64,000 bases of DNA from Robiginitalea sp. SC105 (GTDB lineage Bacteria > Bacteroidota > Bacteroidia > Flavobacteriales > Flavobacteriaceae): NCBI RefSeq assembly GCF_014243345.1, contig NZ_JACLZF010000001.1, forward strand, positions 682,001 to 746,000. Reading direction: 5' to 3'. Numbering within the stretch: position 1 is the first letter of the stretch; every line of letters starts with the position of its first letter. The notes under the pieces were generated by a model. It was not told the DNA's origin and did not search any database. It worked only from the letters and a program-made list of their open reading frames with translations. The translations under genes and the position numbers were made by a program. Shown one piece after another: positions 45,229 to 54,205 of the stretch.

Positions 45229-46920
45229 TTAATACCCGGCAGCCTGTCCGTCCTTACGACTTTCCGAGGCCCCGTGGTACACGCCGTTGGCCGCATCCCA
45301 CAATATGGCCTGGTAGCCGCCGTAGACGCCCCTGGCAAACTGTACCTCGTGGCCGCGGTCCATGAGCCCGCGCACGGTTTCGTAGGGGATGCCGGATTCG
45401 ATACGGACGGCGCCTTCCCCGCCCCGCTGCCCGGTGGGGCTCGAGCCGCCGGTATGGTCCCAACGCGGCGCATCCCCCGCTTCCTGCAGGCCCATCCCGA
45501 AGTCGATAAGGTTCATCACGATCTGCGAATGCCCCTGGGGCTGGAAATCCCCGCCCATGACCCCGAAGCTCACCCAGGGCTTGCCGTCTTTGGTGATAAA
45601 GGCCGGGATGATGGTGTGGAAGGGGCGCTTGCCGGGTTCAAAGGTGTTAGCCTGTCCTTCGCGCAGGCTGAAAAGCTCGCCCCGGTCCTGCAGCATAAAG
45701 CCCAGCCCCGGAGGCACCATGCCGGACCCCATCCCCCGGTAGTTGCTCTGGATAAGGGAGATCATGTTCCCGTCCTTGTCGGCGGCGGTGAGGTAAATGG
45801 TTTCCCCGGCGCTGATTTCACCCGCCAGGTATTCCCCGGCCCGGTCCTTAATCAGGGCGCGGCGGGAATCGGCATAGGCATCGGACAACAGGGTCGTAAG
45901 CGGTACCTCGGCAAAATCCATGTCGGCATAGTATTTGGCCCGGTCCTCAAAGGCGAGTTTTTTGGCCTCGGTGAAAAGGTGCAGGTGCTCGTCACTGCCG
46001 AAATCGATGTCCGAAAAATCAAAACCCTCGAGCAGTTGCAGCATCTGAAGGGCGGCAATGCCCTGCCCGTTGGGGGGCAGTTCCCAGACGTCGTACCCGC
46101 GATAATTGACCGATACGGGCTCCACCCATTCGGACTGGTGCGCAGCCAGGTCCGCTTCGGAGAGGAAACCGCCCTGGGACTGGATGAAGCCGGCGATGGT
46201 CCTGGCCACCTCGCCTTTGTAAAAGGCATCCCGCCCGCCTTTGGCAATCTTGCGGTAGGTACTGGCAAGGAAGGGGTTTTTGTAGACCTCCCCCTCGTCC
46301 GGGAGGGTCCCGCCGTTCTGGTCGATGTAGGTTTCCCGGATATTCGGGAACCCGCGCGACTCGTAAAGGGGTACGGACCGCTGCATGTACCAGGCGATGA
46401 GCTCGGTAAGCGGGAAGCCCTTTTCGGCATAGGCAATGGCCGGTTCCAGCAGTTCTTCCATGGGGAGTTTCCCGAATTTGCCGTGGAGGCTGAACCAGCC
46501 ATCCACCGCCCCGGGCACGCTCACCGGCAGGGGCCCCAGGGAGGGGATGCGGTCCATGCCCTGGCTCTTGAAATAGTCCAGGGAGAGGTCCCCGGGGGAG
46601 CGGCCGCTCGCATTCAGGCCATAGAGTTTCCGGGTATTGGCGTCCCAGACAATCGCAAATAAATCGCCCCCTATCCCGCATCCGGTGGGCTCCATCAACC
46701 CGAGGGCCGCATTGGCCGCGATGGCAGCGTCAATGGCAGTACCCCCTTTTTTCAGGATATCCAGGCCAATCTGGGTGGCCAGGGGGTGGCTGGTCGCCAC
46801 CATGCCATTGCGGGCCAGGACGTCGGAACGGGTGGCGCTCAACGCCCCGGTGACCCGGTCCTGGGCCCAGGTATTAAAAGTGGTGGCTGCAAGGATACTA
46901 AGGAGGAGAAGGCGTTTCAT
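45229..46920 (-). CDS. ggt: Gamma-glutamyltransferase
   Basis: A 563-residue secreted Ntn-hydrolase that cleaves gamma-glutamyl bonds, for example in glutathione, and matures by self-cleavage. The signal peptide is MKRLLLLSILAATTFNTWAQ with a start at 46920; an upstream ATG at 46980 overlaps hemH and is less likely. Family segments are GGTAIDAAIAANAALGLMEPTGCGIGGD, the nucleophile Thr of the ETIYLTAADKDGN block (start of the small subunit) and GVMGGDFQPQGH. The Y-L-T-x-A-D variant resembles the YwrD-like subgroup rather than classic Ggt with TTH(F/Y). It follows hemH by 53 nt on the same strand. Confidence 0.92.
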   Translation of the reverse strand: MKRLLLLSILAATTFNTWAQDRVTGALSATRSDVLARNGMVATSHPLATQIGLDILKKGGTAIDAAIAANAALGLMEPTGCGIGGDLFAIVWDANTRKLYGLNASGRSPGDLSLDYFKSQGMDRIPSLGPLPVSVPGAVDGWFSLHGKFGKLPMEELLEPAIAYAEKGFPLTELIAWYMQRSVPLYESRGFPNIRETYIDQNGGTLPDEGEVYKNPFLASTYRKIAKGGRDAFYKGEVARTIAGFIQSQGGFLSEADLAAHQSEWVEPVSVNYRGYDVWELPPNGQGIAALQMLQLLEGFDFSDIDFGSDEHLHLFTEAKKLAFEDRAKYYADMDFAEVPLTTLLSDAYADSRRALIKDRAGEYLAGEISAGETIYLTAADKDGNMISLIQSNYRGMGSGMVPPGLGFMLQDRGELFSLREGQANTFEPGKRPFHTIIPAFITKDGKPWVSFGVMGGDFQPQGHSQIVMNLIDFGMGLQEAGDAPRWDHTGGSSPTGQRGGEGAVRIESGIPYETVRGLMDRGHEVQFARGVYGGYQAILWDAANGVYHGASESRKDGQAAGY

Positions 46921-46973
46921 AAGGGTTGTGTTAACGGGGTTCTTAAAAGGCAGTCTTGTTAAAAATACGAAAT

Positions 46974-48011
46974 TCAGCACCCGGCTGGGAGGCTCCCGTC
47001 CTGGGCCCAGTCCTGGATCCAGCTGGCCATCAGGGCCACCCAGTCCTCCCGGACGTTCAGGCAGGGGATATGGATGAAATCCGAGCCGCCGGCTTCCAGG
47101 AAATCTTCCTTGCCCTCCATGGCGATCTCCTCCAGGGTCTCCAGGCAGTCGCTCACAAAGGCGGGGGTGATCACCGCCAGCCGGGATTTTCCCTCCCCGG
47201 CCAGGCGTTCGAATTCAAAATCCGTATAGGGTTTCAGCCATGGGTCCCCTGCGAGCCGGCTCTGGAAGGAGGTGCTCACCTTGTCTTCGGGCAGGCCCAA
47301 CAGCCGGGTGACGCTATGGGTCATGGCATAGCACTGGTGGCGGTAGCAGGAGTGGTGGGCCACCGAGTTGATCTGGCAGCAGCTGCCGTCGATCTTGCAG
47401 TGGAAACGGGTGGGGTCCGACTTGCGGATATGCCGTTCCGGGATGCCGTGGTAGGAAAACAGCACATGGTCGTAATCGAAAGATTTGAGGTGTTCGGCAA
47501 TGGAAGCCGCGAGCACTTCCAGGTATTCCGGGTTTTTCCCGAAGGCCGGCAGGGTCGTGACCTTTAGGTCCGGGAATTCCGCTTCCCGCACTTCCAGCGC
47601 CTTGACCACGACAGTCTCGAAGGAGCTCATGGCGTAATGCGGATAGAGGGGGACCAGCAATACCTCGTCTACGCCCCTGGCCCGGAGGGTGGCCATGCCT
47701 TCGGAGATACTGCCGCTGCCGTATCGCATCCCCAGTGCCACCGGGATTTCGACCCGCTTCTGCACCGCATCGCTGAACCGCTCGGACAGGACAATCAGGG
47801 GGGAGCCTTCATCCCACCAGATCTTTGCATAGGCCCTGGCCGATTTTTTGGGACGCGTGCGCAGGATGATCCCGCGCACCAGCAGGGTACGCAGCCATTT
47901 CGGGGCATCGATAACCCGCTCATCCATCAGGAATTCGTCCAGATAGGGTTTTACGTCTTTGGGCGTTGGGCTGTCCGGGGAGCCCAGGTTTACGAGGAGT
48001 ACACCTTTCAT
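46974..48011 (-). CDS. hemH: Ferrochelatase
   Basis: A 345-residue enzyme that inserts iron in the last step of heme synthesis (or into coproporphyrin). Conserved sites are MKGVLLVNLGSPDSP at the start, the active-site His188 in SYHGIPERH, and a glutamate in DCLETLEE. Five cysteines cluster within 23 residues (205, 211, 212, 222 and 227), which suggests an internal [2Fe-2S] cluster as in some bacterial ferrochelatases. It lies on the opposite strand, 3.4 kb from the main heme operon, and has its own promoter-like box (minus-strand TATTTTTG at 48049-48056). Confidence 0.96.
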   Translation of the reverse strand: MKGVLLVNLGSPDSPTPKDVKPYLDEFLMDERVIDAPKWLRTLLVRGIILRTRPKKSARAYAKIWWDEGSPLIVLSERFSDAVQKRVEIPVALGMRYGSGSISEGMATLRARGVDEVLLVPLYPHYAMSSFETVVVKALEVREAEFPDLKVTTLPAFGKNPEYLEVLAASIAEHLKSFDYDHVLFSYHGIPERHIRKSDPTRFHCKIDGSCCQINSVAHHSCYRHQCYAMTHSVTRLLGLPEDKVSTSFQSRLAGDPWLKPYTDFEFERLAGEGKSRLAVITPAFVSDCLETLEEIAMEGKEDFLEAGGSDFIHIPCLNVREDWVALMASWIQDWAQDGSLPAGC

Positions 48012-48048
48012 GTGTGTTGGGGTTGCGGCTGGTTGTCTGGTACAGCTG

Positions 48049-48056
48049 CAAAAATA
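48049..48056 (-). promoter_or_regulatory. TAnnTTTG box before hemH
   Basis: The minus strand reads TATTTTTG, a perfect -7 match, 37 nt before the hemH start codon. No TTG element is evident. Confidence 0.45.
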
Positions 48057-48189
48057 AGCTATTGAGGGGAACTCCCCCGGCCAGGGGGCAAAGCATTTTC
48101 AAATGCAGCCATAAACCCTGTCAATTCGTGCCCCCGGCACTGGGGAATGCCCTTAAATTTTTATAGCTTACGTAGCTCAATTGGCACGC

Positions 48190-49263
48190 ATGTTCAAAGA
48201 ATTGTTCCCGGATCCCACCCAGCGCTCCATCCTGCTATTCTGCGCAGGCCTGCTGGCCATGGGTGTCATCTACGTCATTATTACCCGGATCATCCGGCAC
48301 TATGGCAAGAACCCCAAATACCTGTTGCCCGAGGGGATGGTCCGGAAAGTGGGCTGGCCGCTTTTCTTTTTGATGTTTTCCATTGTGGTGCGCATGGAAT
48401 CCCTCAGGGCATTGTTGGGCCTGCAGGATTACGCCTGGCATTTCCGGAAGGCCAGTACGCTCCTCTTCATTTTTTCATTTACCTGGCTGATCATCAAAAT
48501 ATTGCGGGTGGTCAAAAAACTGATCGTCGAAAACTACGATGTGCAGGACACCGACAACCTGCGGGCCCGGAAGGTCTACACCCAGTTCACCATCCTGGAG
48601 CGGATCGTGATCTTTATCCTCATCATCCTCGCCCTGGGAATTGCCCTGATGAGTTTCGACAGCATCCGGGAGATCGGCGTCAGCGTCTTTGCCTCCGCCG
48701 GTGTTGCCGGGATCATCATCGGGTTTTCCGCCCAGAAGATGATCGGCACCATCCTGGCAGGGATTCAGATTGCCCTAACCCAGCCCATCCGCCTGGACGA
48801 TGTGGTGATTGTGGAGGGGGAATGGGGCCGGATCGAGGAGATCACCCTTACCTACGTGGTGGTCAAGATCTGGGATAAGCGCCGCCTTGTGGTGCCCACC
48901 ACCTATTTTATCGAGAAGCCCTTCCAGAACTGGACCAAGACTTCCGCTGACCTGCTGGGGACCGTCTTCCTGTATACGGATTACCGGGTCCCGGTAGAGG
49001 CACTCAGGGAAGAACTCCAGCGGATAGTAAAGGATACCGACCTGTGGGACGGGGAGGTGGCCATCATCCAGGTGACGGATTCCAAACCGACCCACGTGGA
49101 GTTACGGGTTTTGGTCAGCGTGCGGGACGCCCCCACGGGCTGGGACCTCCGGGTACTGGTCCGGGAAAAACTGATCGCCTTCCTGCAGGAGAATTACCCG
49201 GACAGTATTGCTCATACCCGCCTGTTATTGAACCAGAAACTTAACGAAGAGGAAACAGGATGA
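48190..49263 (+). CDS. MscS-family mechanosensitive channel
   Basis: A 357-residue inner-membrane protein with four hydrophobic segments followed by the MscS pore and beta domain: AGVAGIIIGFSAQKMIGTILAGIQI (pore helix TM3), PIRLDDVVIVEGEWGRIEEITLTYV and VPTTYFIEKPFQNWT. It opens under membrane tension to release solutes on osmotic downshift. The ATG at 48190 is chosen over a TTG at 48181. Its stop (TGA 49261-49263) overlaps an ATG of the next reading frame, but the amidase gene most likely starts at 49302. Confidence 0.93.
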   Translation: MFKELFPDPTQRSILLFCAGLLAMGVIYVIITRIIRHYGKNPKYLLPEGMVRKVGWPLFFLMFSIVVRMESLRALLGLQDYAWHFRKASTLLFIFSFTWLIIKILRVVKKLIVENYDVQDTDNLRARKVYTQFTILERIVIFILIILALGIALMSFDSIREIGVSVFASAGVAGIIIGFSAQKMIGTILAGIQIALTQPIRLDDVVIVEGEWGRIEEITLTYVVVKIWDKRRLVVPTTYFIEKPFQNWTKTSADLLGTVFLYTDYRVPVEALREELQRIVKDTDLWDGEVAIIQVTDSKPTHVELRVLVSVRDAPTGWDLRVLVREKLIAFLQENYPDSIAHTRLLLNQKLNEEETG

Positions 49264-49278
49264 ATGGACCGCTCCCCG

Positions 49279-49286
49279 TATCTTTA
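49279..49286 (+). promoter_or_regulatory. TAnnTTTG-like box before the DUF1460 gene
   Basis: TATCTTTA ends 15 nt before the ATG at 49302. Confidence 0.35.
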
Positions 49287-49301
49287 TATCAAATTAGCTG
49301 T

Positions 49302-50153
49302 ATGAAGAAGGTGATTGGCATGGCCCTGCTACTCCTCGGGCTCGGGGGGTATGCCCAGAACGGTTCACTCCATTATTCCGAGCTGGACCGGGCGCTGTTT
49401 GACGGGTTGTCCCGGAGCATGGAAGACCGGGGGGATACCGCCATGGGCCCGGAGATGGTCCGGGTGGGAAGGATGTTCCTGGGGACCCCTTACGTGGCCA
49501 AAACCCTCGAGGTGGGGGACCTGGAACAGCTCGTTGTAAACCTGCGAGGCCTGGACTGTACGACCTATGTGGAGAACGTGTTGGTGATGAGCCGCCTGGC
49601 CCAGCAGGGAAAACTCAGGTGGAACCGGTACCTGAGCGGCCTCGAGGAGGTGAGGTACCGCAAGGGGAAACTGGACGGGTACCCCTCCCGCCTGCACTAT
49701 TTTACCGAGTGGATCCGCGACAACGAGGCCAAGGGCATTGTGCGCAATGTCACCGAGGAACTTTACGGGATCACCATTTACAAGGACATCAACTTTATGG
49801 GGACCCACAGGGACCTGTACCCGTTCCTGGCATCCGATGCCAATTACCGGCAGATGCAGGCCATCGAAAAGGAACTTTCCTCCAAACCGCTATGCGTCCT
49901 TCCCCGCAAGGAGGTGGCCCTGAGGGAACACCTGATCCGGGACGGGGACATCATTGCCCTGGCCACCGACATCAAGGGCCTTGACGTGACCCATACAGGA
50001 CTTGCCATCCGGATGCCGGACGGCCGGATCCACCTGCTGCATGCCTCCACGGTCGGGGAAGTGGTGATCAGCGAGCAACCGTTGGCGGACTACCTGGAAG
50101 GCATCAAAGGAAATACCGGGATCATCGTGGCCCGGCCGCTGGATCTGAAATAG
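49302..50153 (+). CDS. DUF1460 N-acetylmuramoyl-L-alanine amidase-like protein
   Basis: A 283-residue secreted protein with a short signal peptide (MKKVIGMALLLLGLGGYAQ). The DUF1460 (PF07313) NlpC/P60-related fold is marked by GLDCTTYVENVL with the likely nucleophile Cys86, a later VTHTGLAIR with the catalytic His, and the DGDIIALATD turn. Characterised members of this family cut the amide bond in anhydro-muropeptides during peptidoglycan recycling or release. It follows the MscS gene closely on the same strand. Confidence 0.9.
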   Translation: MKKVIGMALLLLGLGGYAQNGSLHYSELDRALFDGLSRSMEDRGDTAMGPEMVRVGRMFLGTPYVAKTLEVGDLEQLVVNLRGLDCTTYVENVLVMSRLAQQGKLRWNRYLSGLEEVRYRKGKLDGYPSRLHYFTEWIRDNEAKGIVRNVTEELYGITIYKDINFMGTHRDLYPFLASDANYRQMQAIEKELSSKPLCVLPRKEVALREHLIRDGDIIALATDIKGLDVTHTGLAIRMPDGRIHLLHASTVGEVVISEQPLADYLEGIKGNTGIIVARPLDLK

Positions 50154-50248
50154 GGGGAGAAATTTTTGGCGCAGTGGAGTAGCCCTGGGATTTTGCCCGG
50201 CTGTGCCTTACCGGCTCGGGGTGTCGCGCCCTGCTCCCGTTTCCCGGC

Positions 50249-50275
50249 CTTGCGGAGGTGCCCCTCCGTCGCAAG
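50249..50275. terminator. Hairpin between convergent genes, possible terminator
   Basis: CTTGCG-GAGG pairs with CCTC-CGCAAG, with a 3-nt bulge on one side and a 4-nt loop. It lies between the DUF1460 and AraC stops. No T-run is present, so the role is uncertain. Confidence 0.35.
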
Positions 50276-50281
50276 CAGGCT

Positions 50282-51178
50282 TCAGGCCAGGGACATCAGG
50301 TATTTCTTGGGCGTGGTGTTGTATTTTTTCTTGAAGGCTGCGATGAAGTGGCTGGCCGCGCTGTAGCCGACCTTCAGCCCCACCTCATTCACGTTGAAAT
50401 TCCCGCTTTCCAGCATTTTCCGGGCGCTTTCCATCTTGTAGTCGAACAGGAAACTGTAGACGGTGTCCCCGTAGATCTGCTTAAACCCCTCCTTCAGCTT
50501 TTTCAGGCTGAGGCCCGTTTCCTCGGCCAGTTCCGGCAGTGTCGGGGGCTCGGCCATCCGCTCGATGACGATTTCCTTGGCCAGGCGGATTTTCCGCAGG
50601 TTTTCCTCATCGAGGAGGAACGGGCACTGTTCCGCCTGGGTATCCTCGGCCCGGTTAAAGTAGAGGGAAAGTAATTCGTACACCTTGGCCCGGTAGTACA
50701 GGGGGCGGACGGACGGGTGTGTGGACTGGTTCCACAACTGGCTGAGCACCACGGATATGGAGGGCCCCACGGGATTTTGCTGGTAGTATTTCTTGTCCCG
50801 GTATTCCGGGTTGAGGAAAGGGATGTAGTCTGCCTCCGAAGTGAACAGGCCATGGAAGGTACGGATGCTCATCAGGACCGAAATCATCCAGGTCCGGGGC
50901 GCAAGGGTGGCCTGTACAGGCAGTTCGGTTTGGGGGTTGTACAGCAGCAGGGACTGGTCACCGTGAAGGTCCAGATGGTAGGTTCCCCGGTTGTACGCCA
51001 ATGTGGCATGCCCCTTCAGGCAGAAATGGAACTGCAGGTAGCGGCGCTCGGCCCCCCGCTCCAGTTCAAAGGGTTGGCCCGTTTCGTTCCGGGAGAGCAG
51101 CAGCAGGATATCCGGGTCTATCCGGATATCGGAAACAGAACCGCTAGCGGTATTTTCTTCCAGGCTCGTTTGTGCCAT
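50282..51178 (-). CDS. AraC-family transcriptional regulator (PchR-like)
   Basis: A 298-residue regulator with an N-terminal cupin-like sensor half and a C-terminal double helix-turn-helix (about residues 200-298, with LPELAEETGLSLKKLKEGFK and VNEVGLKVGYSAASHFIAAFKKKY). The overall layout resembles PchR-type AraC proteins that sense siderophore or iron status. It is divergent from hemA with 191 nt between, and is the obvious candidate regulator of the heme operon. A Fur/PerR-like palindrome lies 14 nt before its start codon, so it may be under metal or peroxide control. Confidence 0.88.
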   Translation of the reverse strand: MAQTSLEENTASGSVSDIRIDPDILLLLSRNETGQPFELERGAERRYLQFHFCLKGHATLAYNRGTYHLDLHGDQSLLLYNPQTELPVQATLAPRTWMISVLMSIRTFHGLFTSEADYIPFLNPEYRDKKYYQQNPVGPSISVVLSQLWNQSTHPSVRPLYYRAKVYELLSLYFNRAEDTQAEQCPFLLDEENLRKIRLAKEIVIERMAEPPTLPELAEETGLSLKKLKEGFKQIYGDTVYSFLFDYKMESARKMLESGNFNVNEVGLKVGYSAASHFIAAFKKKYNTTPKKYLMSLA

Positions 51179-51191
51179 ATCACACTATTTT

Positions 51192-51210
51192 ATTTAGAAG
51201 GATTCTAAAT
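51192..51210. promoter_or_regulatory. 19-bp Fur/PerR-like palindrome
   Basis: ATTTAGAAGGATTCTAAAT has 8-bp perfect arms (ATTTAGAA/TTCTAAAT) around GGA. Its 19-bp length and symmetry resemble Fur-family boxes (9-1-9), and the arms also resemble DtxR-type sites. It overlaps the expected promoter/leader of the AraC gene and lies about 130 nt upstream of the hemA promoter boxes. Confidence 0.55.
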
Positions 51211-51319
51211 AGGTGAGGGCTTACCCCCTTATTTTCCGGTAAAACTACAAAATCTAGCGAATTTGAGCCCAGCCAGGGCCCCAGGTAACCCGAATCGATA
51301 TTAAAAGTTCCGCCAGCGT

Positions 51320-51350
51320 TATTTTTGAAATAGGAATCCCACTATTTTTG
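51320..51350 (+). promoter_or_regulatory. Two TAnnTTTG boxes before hemA
   Basis: TATTTTTG occurs at 51320-51327 and again at 51343-51350. The second ends 19 nt before the hemA ATG. The TTG inside the first (51325-51327) is 15 nt upstream of the second and could be its -33 element, although that is shorter than the usual spacer. Confidence 0.55.
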
Positions 51351-51369
51351 TGGGCATCCTTTTTAGGGC

Positions 51370-52626
51370 ATGAAGAAGTACCATATTTCCAGACATCACC
51401 GGTTTATCACCGTCGGGCTGAATTACGAGAAGGCAGATGCAGCGACCCGCGGGCTCTTTGCCCTGGACGATGACAGCATCGAAATACTGCTCGACAGGGC
51501 CCTGGAAGAGGGGATCGACGGGTTGCTGGTTACCAGTACCTGCAACCGGACGGAACTCCATGGGTTCGCATCCGCCCCCCAGCACCTCATCCGGCTGTTG
51601 TGCGACTATTCGAATGGCACGGAAACCGATTTTGACCGCGTGGGCTATGTGTACCAGAACCAGGAGGCCATCGGCCACCTGTTCCGGGTGGGAACCGGCC
51701 TGGACAGCCAGATCCTCGGAGACTTCGAGATTATCAGCCAACTGAAAAAATCCTTCAAGCTTTCCCGCAGGCACGGCCTGGCCAACCCCTTTATGGAGCG
51801 GTTGGTGAATTCGGTTATCCAGGCGAGCAAGCGGATCAAGAACGAAACCGGGATCTCCTCCGGGGCCACCTCCGTGGCCTTTGCCTCCGTACAGTACCTG
51901 CTGGCGCGGGTCCCTGACATATCCCGGAAGAAGATCCTACTCTACGGCACCGGCAAGATTGGCCGGAATACCTGCGAGAACCTGGTCAAGCATACCGGGC
52001 ACGACCAGATCACGCTCATCAACCGCACCCGCGAACGGGCCGACGCCCTGGGAAGGAAACTCAATGTGCGGGTACGGCCGGCCGAGGCGATCCGCGAGGA
52101 GATTGCCGCATGCGACGTCCTGATTGTCGCCACCGGGGCCACCCTGCCCACGGTGACCGCGTCCATGGTCCCGGCTGATAAGCCCCGGTGGATCCTGGAC
52201 CTGACCATCCCGATCAATGTCGCCACCGGGGTGGGCGAGCTGCCCGGGATCACCCTGGTCCACCTGGACCGGCTCTCCCGCATCACCGACGATACCCTGG
52301 CACAGCGCAAACGCTTTATCCCGGAGGCAGAGGCCATCATCGGCGAGGTGCTGGCGGATTTCAACCAGTGGCTGGAAAGCCGCAGGTTTGCCCCAGTCAT
52401 CCGTGCCCTGAAGGCCAAACTCAAAACCATGAAGGAGGAGGAACTCGATTTCCAGGCCCGGAAAATCGAGGGTTTCGATGCCTCCCAGGCCGATGTGGTG
52501 ACCGACCGCATCATCCAAAAAATCACCCGGCATTTTGCGAACCACCTCAAGGATTCCGAGATCGATACGGAAGAAAGCCTGGAACTCATCCAGAAGGTCT
52601 TCCAACTTGAAATCCCGGAGCGATGA
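51370..52626 (+). CDS. hemA: Glutamyl-tRNA reductase
   Basis: A 418-residue enzyme that reduces glutamyl-tRNA to glutamate-1-semialdehyde, the first committed step of C5 heme synthesis. The catalytic Cys58 in LLVTSTCNRTEL is present, followed by the NADPH-binding core (KKILLYGTGKIGRNTCENL, near residues 180-200) and a C-terminal dimerisation helix. It starts the heme operon and overlaps hemC by 4 nt (ATGA). The hemL aminotransferase is not in the window. Confidence 0.97.
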   Translation: MKKYHISRHHRFITVGLNYEKADAATRGLFALDDDSIEILLDRALEEGIDGLLVTSTCNRTELHGFASAPQHLIRLLCDYSNGTETDFDRVGYVYQNQEAIGHLFRVGTGLDSQILGDFEIISQLKKSFKLSRRHGLANPFMERLVNSVIQASKRIKNETGISSGATSVAFASVQYLLARVPDISRKKILLYGTGKIGRNTCENLVKHTGHDQITLINRTRERADALGRKLNVRVRPAEAIREEIAACDVLIVATGATLPTVTASMVPADKPRWILDLTIPINVATGVGELPGITLVHLDRLSRITDDTLAQRKRFIPEAEAIIGEVLADFNQWLESRRFAPVIRALKAKLKTMKEEELDFQARKIEGFDASQADVVTDRIIQKITRHFANHLKDSEIDTEESLELIQKVFQLEIPER

Positions 52627-53537
52627 GCAGGGTGCTGCGCATCGGGACCCGCGACAGCGAACTGGCCCTATGGCAGGCCCGTACCGTACTGCGCCAGCTG
52701 GAGGCGGCCGGGCAGGCTGCCGAACTGGTCCCGGTGAAGTCCACAGGCGACCTGATCCTGGACAAGCCGCTTTACGAACTGGGGATCACCGGCATCTTCA
52801 CCAAGACACTGGATGTGGCCCTGCTCCGAAAAGACATCGACCTGGCGGTGCATTCCATGAAGGATGTGCCCACCGCCCTGCCGCAGGGGATCAGCGAGGC
52901 AGCGGTCCTCCAGCGCGCCAGCCCGCGGGATGTATTGATACACAAGGGGCTGCATTTCCTCGGGGGTGCCGGCCGGGTTGCCACCGGCAGTCTGAGGCGC
53001 AAGGCGCAGTGGCTGAGCCGGTATCCGGGACACGAGGTGGTTGGCCTGAGGGGGAACGTGAATACGCGCCTGAGGCTGCTCCGGGAAAATCCCTGGGACG
53101 GGGCCATATTTGCCGAGGCAGGCCTGGAACGCCTGGGGCTTTTGCCGGAATCCTGTGCCGTGCTTGACTGGATGCTGCCGGCCCCGGCCCAGGGCGCCAT
53201 GCTGGTAGTAGCCCGGGAAGGGGATACGGAGGCCCGGGAGGCTGCGGCACCCCTGAACCACCCGGAGACCGCCCTGCAGGTGGCCGTGGAGCGCGCATTC
53301 CTCAGGACCCTTGAAGGGGGCTGTACGGCACCCATCGGGGCGCAGGCCCGCTTGCAGGACGGGGAGTTACTGCTGGAGGGCGGTTTGTTTTCCCTGGACG
53401 GCAGCCAGGCTATTACGGTTTCGAGAAAGACCAAACCTTCCGAGGGCGCCCGCTTTGGCGAGGCCTGTGCCGGGGAAATCCTGGATTCCGGCGGCGGTGC
53501 CCTGATGGAATCCATCCGTAAATCGCTAGCAACATGA
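52623..53537 (+). CDS. hemC: Hydroxymethylbilane synthase (porphobilinogen deaminase)
   Basis: A 304-residue cytosolic enzyme that joins four porphobilinogens. Conserved features are RIGTRDSELALWQA at the start, HSMKDVPT near residue 80, TGSLRRKAQ near 121, and the dipyrromethane-binding Cys234 in EGGCTAPIGA. Its start and stop overlap neighbours by 4 nt (ATGA) on both sides, indicating translational coupling. Confidence 0.97.
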   Translation: MSRVLRIGTRDSELALWQARTVLRQLEAAGQAAELVPVKSTGDLILDKPLYELGITGIFTKTLDVALLRKDIDLAVHSMKDVPTALPQGISEAAVLQRASPRDVLIHKGLHFLGGAGRVATGSLRRKAQWLSRYPGHEVVGLRGNVNTRLRLLRENPWDGAIFAEAGLERLGLLPESCAVLDWMLPAPAQGAMLVVAREGDTEAREAAAPLNHPETALQVAVERAFLRTLEGGCTAPIGAQARLQDGELLLEGGLFSLDGSQAITVSRKTKPSEGARFGEACAGEILDSGGGALMESIRKSLAT

Positions 53538-54205
53538 TGGACGTATTATCAACCAAACAACTTACCGATGAGCAGCAGGCGCTGCTCCCGGAAACCGAAT
53601 TTTACCTGGAGCATTACGATGCCCTGAAGATTACCTACCTGGAAGCGGACCTCCATTCGGACGATGAGGCCCTTTGCATCTTTACCAGCAGCCACGCCAT
53701 TGAGGCGTGTTTCCCTAAAGGGCGCCTCCCGGACCGGATGCTCAATTGCTTCTGCGTAGGCCGGAAGACCGCTGCCCGCCTGGAGGAAATGGGCCACCGT
53801 ATTCTGGCGGTGGAGGACCATGCCGAAGCCCTGGCTGGCAGGATCATCAGCAAATACCCCAGCCGTTCCTTCCTTTATTTTTGCGGCAGCCGCAGGCTGG
53901 ATACCCTCCCGGACCTGCTCGGGGAAGCCGGGGTCCGGCTGGAAGAACGCGTGGTATACCGCACCGGTTTCAACGACCGGTTGATCGACCGAAAGTTCGA
54001 CGCCATCCTATTTTACAGCCCCAGCGGGGTAGAGAGTTTCCTGGGGTCCAATTCCCTGGGGGGCGCCGTTGCCATTTGCATCGGACCCACCACAGCACGG
54101 GCAATCAAAAAACATACCGATAAGTATTTAATAGCGGAAACCCCCAGTGTGGAAGGGGTCCTGCTGGCCGTCCAACAACTCCTCGAAAGCAAACATGAAG
54201 GATAA
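53534..54205 (+). CDS. hemD: Uroporphyrinogen-III synthase
   Basis: A 223-residue protein, somewhat short but usual for Bacteroidota HemD. Sequence conservation in this family is low. The identification rests on the two-domain alpha/beta pattern ([58 protein letters not shown]) and the position between hemC and hemE. It closes and isomerises hydroxymethylbilane. It overlaps hemC by 4 nt and hemE by 11 nt. Confidence 0.92.
   Translation: MMDVLSTKQLTDEQQALLPETEFYLEHYDALKITYLEADLHSDDEALCIFTSSHAIEACFPKGRLPDRMLNCFCVGRKTAARLEEMGHRILAVEDHAEALAGRIISKYPSRSFLYFCGSRRLDTLPDLLGEAGVRLEERVVYRTGFNDRLIDRKFDAILFYSPSGVESFLGSNSLGGAVAICIGPTTARAIKKHTDKYLIAETPSVEGVLLAVQQLLESKHEG

Noticed and set aside
46921-46980. 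Upstream ATG for gamma-glutamyltransferase at 46980
   Set aside because: It would overlap the hemH stop and put about 20 residues in front of a good signal peptide.
48160-48195. tRNA-like string GTAGCTCAATTGGCA, resembling a D-arm
   Set aside because: No acceptor stem, anticodon arm or T-arm follows; the sequence runs straight into the MscS coding region.
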